A DNA stretch of 39,606 bases, from positions 1 to 39,606 of IMG/VR virus record IMGVR_UViG_3300018417_000891; one strand, given 5' to 3'. Shown here piece after piece: positions 6,395 through 13,905 of this stretch. The notes beneath the pieces are model-generated. The model made no database searches. It was not told where the DNA came from and saw nothing but the letters and a program-made list of their open reading frames with translations. Positions within the stretch are counted from its first letter, which is position 1. Every line of letters starts with the position of its first letter. The position numbers and the translations under genes were made by a program. Origin of the DNA: a virus.

Positions 6395-6423
6395 AGTATA
6401 TCATCACAATACTAAAAAGTCAA
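6395..6423 (-). promoter_or_regulatory. Sigma70-like promoter before the endolysin gene
   Basis: TTGACT, 17-nt spacer, TATACT on the minus strand. The TGA stop of the upstream gene (6420-6422) is part of the -35. The -10 ends 6 nt before the ATG at 6388, so the mRNA may be leaderless. Confidence 0.75.
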
Positions 6424-7094
6424 GCAGTTTCTAACTCTTCTACAAAATCATTTATCGCATCAAGGGCTGCATCTTCGTATACGTCACCACCTATGTGGTA
6501 AGGAAACTTAAACGCAAGGGTGAATCGTGGACAGTTTGTCCATGCAGTATGCCAACAATGATGTTGGGGTTCATCTTTACGACCAAACCTGTACCATCTT
6601 GCCTGCCATCCTTTAACATCTGGTTCGGTGATAATCGTATCAGACTTTCTATCATAATAAGAAAAATACCCATCACCATCTTCACTCCACGTGAGAATGA
6701 TTTGATACCCATGGGCATTCCAATTGGTATGCCATCCCACAAATCCATTGGGTGGATAGTAGGATGTGAGAGAGTTTGACCTTGCACCAAACTGCATTGG
6801 GAGTTCGGTCTTAGTCCATTTCATTAATGGTTCAAACACATCGGGCCTGTGTTTGACCCCATGTGATACTTGAAACCCATAACCCTTTTCAGGAAACCCT
6901 TTGTGGTCATCTCCCTTCGCAATCATCTCATGCAGATAATCCTCTTGGCAGAATCTCTCCCACTCCTGTACTGGAATGTCACGTTGTAAACTATCCGATA
7001 ACTCTTCACACAGTTCTCTATGTTCAAGAAACATATCAACAGTCTTATCAAGCATCTCTAGTAGATGTTTGTTTCGGATTACAATCTCAGTCAT
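6420..7094 (-). CDS. 2OG-Fe(II) oxygenase-like protein
   Basis: The C-terminal half looks like a double-stranded beta-helix: SYYPPNGFVGWHTNWN, WYRFGRK, HHCWHTAWTNCPRFTLAFKF. Possible metal ligands are His122, Asn124 (in place of the usual Asp) and His182, with Arg190 placed as the 2-oxoglutarate-binding arginine. The Asp to Asn change makes catalysis uncertain. T4-like phages of marine bacteria often carry such oxygenase-like proteins with unknown substrates. It overlaps thyX by 8 nt. Its TGA stop lies inside the -35 of the endolysin promoter. Confidence 0.55.
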   Translation of the reverse strand: MTEIVIRNKHLLEMLDKTVDMFLEHRELCEELSDSLQRDIPVQEWERFCQEDYLHEMIAKGDDHKGFPEKGYGFQVSHGVKHRPDVFEPLMKWTKTELPMQFGARSNSLTSYYPPNGFVGWHTNWNAHGYQIILTWSEDGDGYFSYYDRKSDTIITEPDVKGWQARWYRFGRKDEPQHHCWHTAWTNCPRFTLAFKFPYHIGGDVYEDAALDAINDFVEELETA

Positions 7095-7743
7095 TGGTCA
7101 TATCTGCAATTTCTGGAAAGTGTCCCTTCACAACGTCCCAACACTGTTCTGCAACAATCATGTGTTCCTTCTGAGTGCCATTCGCACGTCTAAGGTCGCA
7201 GTAGTGAATCCAACTACGTAGACTACCAGCCATATAAAGAGTAGTTTCGGTCAAACCTTCGGGTAACAATGCACGTGCCTGTTCTTTTGCGATACCCATA
7301 TCAAGTGCGGCAGCATACTCTTTCTTCACGAAGTTACGTACCCTCGCTTGAGTATGACGCCACTCATGTTTGATATGTGTGTCATCCGTTACAATAGAGT
7401 TCTGTCGGTTCTTCTCATCCTGTAGACGTGCTTCACGAACAACATCAATGTTCTCACTCACGGCGTACCGTTGAGAGAACTCTTGGAATGAGAACGAGCG
7501 ATGACGTAGAATCTGTCGTGCAATATCACGAGTAGTCTTAATCTCCATAGTCATATGCACCATCTCAAAGGGAGACCAATGGTTCTCTTTAATCAGATAC
7601 TTCAACAACTTAGGAGCCGTCTTTGTATTATTCTGATTACTGGGATTACTCACCCTAGCAGTATATGCCACCAACTCAGTTGCGGTTCGGCAATCTGTCA
7701 CTGCGGACGGTTTACTTAATGCAATTAGATTTACTTCACTCAT
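7087..7743 (-). CDS. thyX: FAD-dependent thymidylate synthase ThyX
   Basis: The ThyX motif RHR-x(2)-S-x(4)-S-x-R is intact (RHRSFSFQEFSQR, residues 80-92), and the C-terminal LPEGLTETTLYMAGSLRSW segment matches the substrate-binding region. The length (218) is normal. The enzyme makes dTMP from dUMP with methylene-tetrahydrofolate, using FAD and NADPH. With the dCMP deaminase at 19198-19677 it forms a dCMP to dUMP to dTMP route for phage DNA. It overlaps the oxygenase-like gene by 8 nt and the upstream small membrane gene by ATGA. Confidence 0.95.
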   Translation of the reverse strand: MSEVNLIALSKPSAVTDCRTATELVAYTARVSNPSNQNNTKTAPKLLKYLIKENHWSPFEMVHMTMEIKTTRDIARQILRHRSFSFQEFSQRYAVSENIDVVREARLQDEKNRQNSIVTDDTHIKHEWRHTQARVRNFVKKEYAAALDMGIAKEQARALLPEGLTETTLYMAGSLRSWIHYCDLRRANGTQKEHMIVAEQCWDVVKGHFPEIADMTND

Positions 7744-7982
7744 TTATCATTTTTCCATTCAACATTTATGTTATCGATTATTTCTTTAATTTCAGGGTCA
7801 CTGATATTTATATCCTTTTCTTGACGCACCCATCGTAGTATTGCGGTTGCAACTACAGGAGTTCCTTGTTTAATACCTTCATTGAAACCCTCGTCCTCGC
7901 CATGCACAAACCCATGAATCTTACCGACCCAGTAGGATATGAACATAAGTACCACGGTTGATATTGGCCATACATAATCCAT
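7740..7982 (-). CDS. Small membrane protein between 41 and thyX
   Basis: The 80-residue protein has one N-terminal membrane helix (about 3-20, YVWPISTVVLMFISYWVG) followed by a Gly/Glu-rich cytoplasmic part (GEDEGFNEGIKQG) and a charged tail. It couples to helicase 41 upstream by TAATG and to thyX downstream by ATGA. No named family is recognised. Confidence 0.65.
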   Translation of the reverse strand: MDYVWPISTVVLMFISYWVGKIHGFVHGEDEGFNEGIKQGTPVVATAILRWVRQEKDINISDPEIKEIIDNINVEWKNDK

Positions 7983-9394
7983 TATTCCATCCTAAAGTTT
8001 TTAAACTTGTTGTTTTCTTGAGACATCCTCTTACCAGAAGAACTGTTATCAAATATAGGTTTATCATCCCATCCTTTGTCGGGGTCATGACTAGGAATCA
8101 TTTCCTCATCATCATCATCGGAGAGACGCATCTTACTGCGGTCAATCTTTATAGTAAACCTGTTATGTCGAGTCGGGTCGTTATACCTGTTCTTCAACTG
8201 TTTGACCATTATCTTACCAAGATTGTTCAGTTCATCATTTGAGATGAGTGCGAACATTAGGTCAGCAGTTGCGGGTAGTCCAAATGATTCGGACGTATCT
8301 TCTAGACCAACATCGTCATTAGAATAACCGCTACGTGTAGTCTGGGTTGCAGACATGATAGGAACATTGAACTCAACTGCGAGTCCACGTAACTCTTCTG
8401 CAATAGACTTGATATAAGAATAAGAGTTGATAGCACCACCCATACCTTTCATACGTGCAGAGGAACAGATGTTCAGATAATCAACAAAGATAATCTCAGG
8501 AACAAAGTTCTTCTTCAACTTCATCTCATTCAACAACGCACGGAAGTGTGACGTGTTTGCTTGACCAGTCGGATACTCCTTGATAATAAGTTTACCTTGA
8601 GTCTTCGCTTGAATCTGTTGCACCTTGTCGGTGAACATAGTCTTAGATAAATTCTCCAATTGGTCAATAGGCACGTTCAATAGGTTTGCGTCAATCCGTT
8701 CTGCGATACGTTCCTCTGCCATCTCCATGGTAATATAGAGTACATTGTGACCCTGTGATAAACCAGATGCAGCCATGTGACACATAAACAATGACTTACC
8801 AACACCAGTACCCGCAAGTGCGATGTTTAGTGTTTTGTTTGGTAGACCACCCTTGGTAATCTGATTGAAGTAGTCAAGGTCAAACGGAATACGTTCTTCC
8901 TGTTCATGATAGAATTCATAACGTCTATCGACATCAGCAAGATAATCGTGACCAATATTGGTATCAAAGGTAACGCCCAAGGCCTTACTCAATATCTCAG
9001 GTATTCCATTCTTTTGAAGTGTCGCATGTTTGCCATCGATGATGTTGATTGACTCCATGACAGCGTTATAAACTGCACGGTCTTGACACCACTTCTCAGT
9101 GCGTTCAATCAACCATTCGAGGTTTTCTGGTTCTGCGGTAAAGATGTTGGGTAGTAGGTCTAACGCAATGCGATAGTTATCATCACCCATCGAATTGTTT
9201 TCGTCTATCTCAATCTTGAATGATTCAAGACTAGGTAGTTTGTTGTATTTGGCTACGAACTTTGTGACTTCTTTAAAGAGTCCTTTGTAGACTCCATCGA
9301 AGTAGTCAGGTGAAATAAACGGAAGAACCTTCCGCATATATTCATCATTGGTCAATAAGTTCCGCAGTACTGTCTGTTCTAGATTGATATTCAT
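7982..9394 (-). CDS. 41: Replicative DNA helicase (T4 gp41-like, DnaB family)
   Basis: The protein has a DnaB-type N-terminal helical domain and a RecA-like motor domain. Walker A is GTGVGKS (residues 195-201), the Walker B-type strand is IIFVDYLNI, and SATQTTRSGY follows as in gp41. It unwinds DNA 5' to 3' as a hexamer at the phage fork, with polymerase 43, clamp 45 and a primase. The length (470) fits the family. The start overlaps the preceding gene by 50 nt; no ribosome site stands out, so coupling is likely. The C-terminal tail is hydrophilic (GKRMSQENNKFKNFRME). Confidence 0.95.
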   Translation of the reverse strand: MNINLEQTVLRNLLTNDEYMRKVLPFISPDYFDGVYKGLFKEVTKFVAKYNKLPSLESFKIEIDENNSMGDDNYRIALDLLPNIFTAEPENLEWLIERTEKWCQDRAVYNAVMESINIIDGKHATLQKNGIPEILSKALGVTFDTNIGHDYLADVDRRYEFYHEQEERIPFDLDYFNQITKGGLPNKTLNIALAGTGVGKSLFMCHMAASGLSQGHNVLYITMEMAEERIAERIDANLLNVPIDQLENLSKTMFTDKVQQIQAKTQGKLIIKEYPTGQANTSHFRALLNEMKLKKNFVPEIIFVDYLNICSSARMKGMGGAINSYSYIKSIAEELRGLAVEFNVPIMSATQTTRSGYSNDDVGLEDTSESFGLPATADLMFALISNDELNNLGKIMVKQLKNRYNDPTRHNRFTIKIDRSKMRLSDDDDEEMIPSHDPDKGWDDKPIFDNSSSGKRMSQENNKFKNFRME

Positions 9395-9758
9395 TATATA
9401 GTTCGTCTAACTCCTCAGTCATTTCTTCGGTTGCTAATATTTCACCCGTTTTCTGGTCATGGGCAACCATCGTTCCTTCATTGATAGAAGTATCAATTAC
9501 TGAACCTAGTATTCTACCAACATATGCTTGAAAAGGCAAGTCTTCTGGTGATAAATCTGGGTCAGGTGATTCAACTACACTGAAGTTGAAAGAGAGATGA
9601 CCGTCTTGGTCTTCTTCTCCAAGAAATTCAATAGTACCAAAAGAGATAACCGTTTCAGGATATTCTTCTAGTATTCGAATATTCCAACCGTGTTCATCAT
9701 CGGCTGGAATAATCTCATAGTGAATCTTCTCACTTAACTTTGACTCAATCTCATTCAT
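9345..9758 (-). CDS. Hypothetical acidic protein between uvsX and 41
   Basis: A 137-residue soluble, strongly acidic protein (SPDPDLSPEDLPFQAYVGRI, ending SRTDSTAELIDQ). No motif is recognised. It starts 8 nt inside uvsX (ATGAATGA overlap) and ends 50 nt inside gene 41. The position between recombinase and helicase suggests a role in replication, but nothing in the sequence proves this. Confidence 0.7.
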   Translation of the reverse strand: MNEIESKLSEKIHYEIIPADDEHGWNIRILEEYPETVISFGTIEFLGEEDQDGHLSFNFSVVESPDPDLSPEDLPFQAYVGRILGSVIDTSINEGTMVAHDQKTGEILATEEMTEELDELYNEYQSRTDSTAELIDQ

Positions 9759-10800
9759 CTACAATATCATCCATTGATACTAATGATTTTTTGGTAATTG
9801 AATATTGGGACTGTAGGAAGTCTGCAAAGTCTGTACCAGACCAAATAGGTGCCCAGAACTCATCTTTGAGAGTATCCTTCTCCCTTACTTTGGGGTCAAC
9901 CAATTCTCCAGTCGAGCGGTCAACTCTACAATACCACCCATTACTAGGCTTACTGACATAACCACCAGCAAGAGCAGCGTCCAACAAACCAGAGTTACGC
10001 TCAACGCCACCCTCCCAAGAAACACTAATAGGAATCTTAGACTTCTCCTTAACATATCTTGACTTTTCAACATTAATGACGAAATCATATCCTGTAACCT
10101 CAGTTCCCGTCTTATTCTGTCTACGACCAAGAATCCAGATGTTGTCTGCACTGTAATAAATCCCTGTGCCTCCACCAACGATATCCTTCGGGAATAGACC
10201 AATTTCTTTATAAGTGTGGTTGACGGCAAGCATCGGAATGTTCTTCATAGTTAGGTACGGTGTACTCATTCTGAACAAACCTTTAAGCGCTTTAGCACGG
10301 GACATATCTGCCACCGACTTCTCGTTAATCGCATCTTCTAGTTCTTTCTTGGATGCGAGATTGCCAATTGAATCGATAACAATAATTACGTCATCGTTTC
10401 GGTCAATGTTCTCAAGTTGTCCAATTAAGTCAAACTTGAGTTCCTCGACATTGGCGATGGGTGTATGTAACACCCGTGAGGTATCAATCCCAAACTGTTC
10501 AAAGTAAGATTGGGGACTACCAAACTCACTATCATAGAACAGCATGACTGCATCCTTCTTTGCATCTAAGTACGCACCCGCCATAAGCAGTGCGAAAGAT
10601 GTCTTGAAGTGCTTACTGGGGCCTGCTAACACAGTTAGGCCAGGCGTGACACCACCGTCAATACTTCCTGCCAATGCAACGTTCACCATAGGAACACTGG
10701 TTGGCACCATATCTTTTTCTGTGAAGAACTTACTCTCCGACAGTACTTCCGTTGTTTTTATCTTGCTGTTTTTCTTCAGCTTGTCCATCATACTTGACAT
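9751..10800 (-). CDS. uvsX: UvsX recombinase (RecA family)
   Basis: The Walker A-type loop GPSKHFKT (residues 60-67) corresponds to GPSKSFKS of T4 UvsX. It is followed by LFYDSEFGSP, VIIVIDSIGNL (Walker B) and MLAVNHTYKEIG, as in UvsX. UvsX coats single-stranded DNA with UvsY help and drives strand exchange for recombination-dependent replication. The ATG at 10800 has a GAGGAG ribosome site 8 nt upstream and is preferred over an earlier in-frame start. The gene begins 71 nt inside the UDP-glucose dehydrogenase gene and has its own promoter there. Confidence 0.95.
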   Translation of the reverse strand: MSSMMDKLKKNSKIKTTEVLSESKFFTEKDMVPTSVPMVNVALAGSIDGGVTPGLTVLAGPSKHFKTSFALLMAGAYLDAKKDAVMLFYDSEFGSPQSYFEQFGIDTSRVLHTPIANVEELKFDLIGQLENIDRNDDVIIVIDSIGNLASKKELEDAINEKSVADMSRAKALKGLFRMSTPYLTMKNIPMLAVNHTYKEIGLFPKDIVGGGTGIYYSADNIWILGRRQNKTGTEVTGYDFVINVEKSRYVKEKSKIPISVSWEGGVERNSGLLDAALAGGYVSKPSNGWYCRVDRSTGELVDPKVREKDTLKDEFWAPIWSGTDFADFLQSQYSITKKSLVSMDDIVDE

Positions 10801-11716
10801 TATTTGACTCCTCACGTTCGTCTAGTTCATATTTATTTCTGTAATTGTTGTTTATAGTAACACACTTTTCAATTAAAGTCAAGTCAGTATCAAACAAAGT
10901 GAATGCTTTTGTATCCTTGGGAAAACAGGCACCACCATAACCACGTTTACCATCATAACCAGGCACACGTGTATGACCGATACCAATTCTCTCATCCTTA
11001 CCAATCGCATTAGCAACCGTGGGGAAGTTACAACCAAACTTCTGAATCGCATCATAGAGTTGGTTGAAGAACGTTACCTTAGTTGCAAGGAATGAGTTCA
11101 CACCATACTTCACAAACGCAGCCTCAGGGCCAGACGTAAAGAGATACTCGGATGCGGTACATAAACTATACACATCATATAACTGTGCAAGACCTTGACA
11201 TGCGTCAGGGTGGCCACCGATTACGTGATATTTAGCATTAACAAACTGTTCCTTCGCATTTGACTCAGTCAAGAACTCAGGGTTGATAGTTAGTCGTTTG
11301 ATGTCATCCTCAAATACGGACGAATATAAACGGTCAACAATGTCTGGAGTAATTGTTGATTTGACAACAACACCACCTTCGGTATGTTCCAATAGTTTCA
11401 GAGCGGCATCTTCTACAATTGATGCATCAACAAATCCACTTTCTGCCATTGGTGTTGGGGCACAAATAAATGATACATGAGGTTGCCAATCAACTAGGTC
11501 ATCAATAGTTGTCCCATATTTCGGGTCAACATAAAACTTCTCAATTTCTGGATGGGTAAATGCGTAGTCCACCGCACCACCAACAAATCCATGTCCAACA
11601 ATACCAATCTTTAATTTAAGGGCAACTTCCTGTGGAATTCCATTGGGGTCAACATTTCTCGAACCCTTTGGATATTCATATCCATCACCACCATCTACCC
11701 ATTCTGCTTCACTCAT
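10730..11716 (-). CDS. UDP-glucose/GDP-mannose dehydrogenase family protein, short form
   Basis: A Rossmann domain with GIVGHGFVG (about residues 38-46) is followed by the central domain with NPEFLTESNA and the catalytic cysteine motif GYGGACFPKDTKAF. At 328 residues it lacks most of the C-terminal nucleotide-binding domain of the usual 390-450-residue enzymes; the tail is replaced by a charged stretch that overlaps uvsX. The family oxidises UDP-glucose to UDP-glucuronate with NAD. The start ATG joins the epimerase stop as TAATG; an earlier in-frame start at 11746 is unlikely. Residues 1-35 before the Rossmann fold are acidic and Gly-rich. Activity of the short form is uncertain. Confidence 0.85.
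   Translation of the reverse strand: MSEAEWVDGGDGYEYPKGSRNVDPNGIPQEVALKLKIGIVGHGFVGGAVDYAFTHPEIEKFYVDPKYGTTIDDLVDWQPHVSFICAPTPMAESGFVDASIVEDAALKLLEHTEGGVVVKSTITPDIVDRLYSSVFEDDIKRLTINPEFLTESNAKEQFVNAKYHVIGGHPDACQGLAQLYDVYSLCTASEYLFTSGPEAAFVKYGVNSFLATKVTFFNQLYDAIQKFGCNFPTVANAIGKDERIGIGHTRVPGYDGKRGYGGACFPKDTKAFTLFDTDLTLIEKCVTINNNYRNKYELDEREESNNVKYDGQAEEKQQDKNNGSTVGE
10854..10882 (-). promoter_or_regulatory. Sigma70-like promoter of uvsX, inside the upstream gene
   Basis: TTGACT, 17-nt spacer, TACTAT on the minus strand. The start of the spacer (TTAATTGA) is shared with the promoter of gene 46. It lies within the last coding part of the UDP-glucose dehydrogenase gene, 54 nt before the uvsX ATG. 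Confidence 0.8.
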
Positions 11717-12654
11717 TAATTTACTCCGTAATATTCTTTGTACCATCGAACGAATGCGTCAACACCCACCTCAATGTTTACTTTGGGTTTATATCCAAGT
11801 TCTCTTATTTTTGCTGTGTTACTAAATGTTTCTAGTGTATCAGCGGGATGTCGAGGAGCGAGAACCACGTCTGCCTCTCTTCCTAGTTCTTTACTTATGC
11901 ACTTAATAAAATGCATCAATTCAACTTGTCTACCTCTACCGATATTATAAATTTCGTTCGGATTAGTATTAGTAAACATTGCAATCTTAATACCCTCAAT
12001 GATATCACCGATATAGGTAAAGTCACGCTTCATCTTACCATAGTTAAATGCCTCGATAGGGTTACCCGCAACAATATTCTTAGTAAAATCAAACAGTGCC
12101 ATGTCAGGTCTACCCCAAGGCCCATATACGGTAAAGAAACGTAGACCTACATTGTTTAGACCAGATATTTTAAACTGACATTCATTGACATACTTTGAGT
12201 ATGCATATGCATTCAACTGGTGTCCTGTGACTTCGTCTTCTACCCAACCTGTTGCTGGAATTGGTGTACCACCATATACAGAACTGGTTGATGCATATAC
12301 AACCTTAGCGACATCATACATCTTACATACTTCAATAAGATTCTGAGTAGCATCAATATTATCTTTGTGATAAATTACTTCCTTACCAAAAGAGTCACGC
12401 ACATTTGCACGTGCAGCTAAATGCATAACGATGTCAGGTCGCAGTTTATTGAATGCTTCGTCAAGAGCATCAAAGTCTTTTAGGTCGCAGTTAAAAACTT
12501 GGTGACCAAAATACTGTACTCTATCATGTTTCAATAAAGGGTCATAGAAATCATTAAAGTTGTCCAATCCAACGACATCAAACCCATCATCCAATAGTGT
12601 ATCTGCAAGGTGACTACCGATAAAACCAGCCGCACCTGTAATTAAAATTCTCAT
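11716..12654 (-). CDS. NAD-dependent sugar epimerase (UDP-glucuronate 4-epimerase type)
   Basis: An extended short-chain dehydrogenase: TGAAGFIGSH at the N-terminus for NAD, HLAARANVRDS, SSVYGG, the catalytic YAYSK and VYGPWGRPDMALFDFTK with MKRDFTYIGDIIEG, all typical of UDP-glucuronate 4-epimerases. The length (312) is near normal. It would turn UDP-glucuronate into UDP-galacturonate, acting after the neighbouring dehydrogenase. Start and stop overlap both neighbours (ATGA and TAATG). The products could feed a glycosyltransferase such as the one at 16442-17188 or alter host surface sugars; this link is inference. Confidence 0.9.
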   Translation of the reverse strand: MRILITGAAGFIGSHLADTLLDDGFDVVGLDNFNDFYDPLLKHDRVQYFGHQVFNCDLKDFDALDEAFNKLRPDIVMHLAARANVRDSFGKEVIYHKDNIDATQNLIEVCKMYDVAKVVYASTSSVYGGTPIPATGWVEDEVTGHQLNAYAYSKYVNECQFKISGLNNVGLRFFTVYGPWGRPDMALFDFTKNIVAGNPIEAFNYGKMKRDFTYIGDIIEGIKIAMFTNTNPNEIYNIGRGRQVELMHFIKCISKELGREADVVLAPRHPADTLETFSNTAKIRELGYKPKVNIEVGVDAFVRWYKEYYGVN

Positions 12655-12917
12655 ACTTTCACCACACCGTGATTCTTTTTGATAGCGTACTTACTATCTG
12701 TAGGTACACATCTTGTCTCTAATACTTCTTTTATATAGTCCTTAAACATCTCTGCTCCCTTCAACCCATGAGAGGGCGGATACAAATTGTCTTCATTTTC
12801 CATAAAGAAGATACACATCATTGCAACATCACGAAATGCAACTGCTTGACCTTGATACAAAAGTATCTTATCTTTCTCGGACTTACGTCCCTGTACTACT
12901 TCCCATTTCTTAACCAT
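12651..12917 (-). CDS. Hypothetical protein after the primase-like gene
   Basis: The 88-residue protein starts at an ATG overlapping the primase-like stop by 8 nt (ATGGTTAA). The open frame extends further upstream, but that part is antiparallel noise over the primase-like gene. The body (GQAVAFRDVAMMCIFFMENEDNLYPP, ending KKNHGVVKV) is soluble with no known motif. It couples to the epimerase by ATGA. Confidence 0.65.
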   Translation of the reverse strand: MVKKWEVVQGRKSEKDKILLYQGQAVAFRDVAMMCIFFMENEDNLYPPSHGLKGAEMFKDYIKEVLETRCVPTDSKYAIKKNHGVVKV

Positions 12918-13866
12918 TACGATATATGTACTCCAATGCTCTGTCTGCCTCTTTATTAAGTGGTCGGTTTTCATACCAGTTACCAGTTTCCAAGTCCAAC
13001 TCAGAACACATCTGTGCAATCTGAGATGAGGAAATGGGATAACCTTTTGAGATTGCGTTACCAGCCACCGCAATCATAATCTGATACATTTTATGATACC
13101 ACCCAGTGTTAGTAATCGCACGATATTCGTTCTCCAACTTTCTTGGGAAGAACGGACAGTCACGATACGATGTCCAAGTAATATCAGTATTGTCTAGTGA
13201 ATTCTTACGATGTTCCATCACCGCTTTCTGTAACTCAGGTGGTAACCTATCCATAAAGGTTCTGCCCTGCGGTTCAACAAACGAATACTTGTCCATCAAC
13301 ATATCAGGGTCAAGATGTACACCCTCGTTGGTAAATATGAAACTATATGCGTCAGGATATTGTGCGGGGACATAATACATCCGTGACAAATCTTTTGTCT
13401 GTTTATCTCCCAATCCATCAAATTGTTTGTTCATAGAGAACCAGAAGTGTGGTAAGTCTTTTCTATCCACCTTTCGGGTCAATGGGAACACTAATCTAAA
13501 CTTAGGTTGTTCAGTCTTAGATGATGCGGTATTGTAACACACATAGTAGAATCGACCATACCTTTCCTGTAGTTGTTGTTTTAAGCACTCAACAGGACTG
13601 CGAGTGGTATCACTATGTACAACATAATCATCAACGTCAAGACAAGCCCAACCACCCCACGAAGAAACATTTTTATTAGACCTAGTAGTAACATCGTAGT
13701 AACTAGCAGGACTGATAAGAGGACTACTATCTCTACCACCTTTTCTACCCTCCCTATTGGATAAATCATATAATAACTTTTCAAACTCAGTCCACGACTC
13801 GAAGACCATACGCCGATGGGTCTGGTTGTCAAACGTGTTCTTGAATATTGTAAGAGAATATTTCAT
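12910..13866 (-). CDS. Primase-like protein (AEP/RepB-type fold suspected)
   Basis: The 318-residue protein has an acidic strand CLDVDDYVV (about residues 75-83) and then FYYVCYNTASSKTEQPKFRLVFPL, a layout seen in archaeo-eukaryotic-type primase/replicase domains of mobile elements. A C-terminal helical part follows (WYHKMYQIMIAVAGNAI...). It sits directly after DNA polymerase 43, so a replication role fits. The ATG at 13866 is chosen because MKYSLTIFKNTF looks like a native start; a start at 13902 would place the promoter inside the gene. No ribosome site is present and the -10 ends 7 nt upstream. No T4 gp61 match is claimed. Confidence 0.6.
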   Translation of the reverse strand: MKYSLTIFKNTFDNQTHRRMVFESWTEFEKLLYDLSNREGRKGGRDSSPLISPASYYDVTTRSNKNVSSWGGWACLDVDDYVVHSDTTRSPVECLKQQLQERYGRFYYVCYNTASSKTEQPKFRLVFPLTRKVDRKDLPHFWFSMNKQFDGLGDKQTKDLSRMYYVPAQYPDAYSFIFTNEGVHLDPDMLMDKYSFVEPQGRTFMDRLPPELQKAVMEHRKNSLDNTDITWTSYRDCPFFPRKLENEYRAITNTGWYHKMYQIMIAVAGNAISKGYPISSSQIAQMCSELDLETGNWYENRPLNKEADRALEYIYRNG

Positions 13867-13873
13867 TGTGTAT

Positions 13874-13902
13874 ATAATAACATAACGTCCTTTAAAAGTC
13901 AA
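13874..13902 (-). promoter_or_regulatory. Sigma70-like promoter of the primase-like gene
   Basis: TTGACT, 17-nt spacer, TATTAT on the minus strand, starting 4 nt after the stop of gene 43. The -10 ends 7 nt before the ATG, so transcription should begin at or next to the start codon. Confidence 0.78.
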
Positions 13903-13905
13903 GCA

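Noticed and set aside
7805-7812. TATAAATA inside the small membrane gene before thyX
   Set aside because: It lacks the preceding CT and lies within a gene of the replication block, so it is probably chance.
12918-13073. N-terminal extension of the small gene after the primase-like gene
   Set aside because: These codons lie over the coding end of the primase-like gene in another frame; the ATG at 12917 with an 8-nt overlap fits the local pattern.
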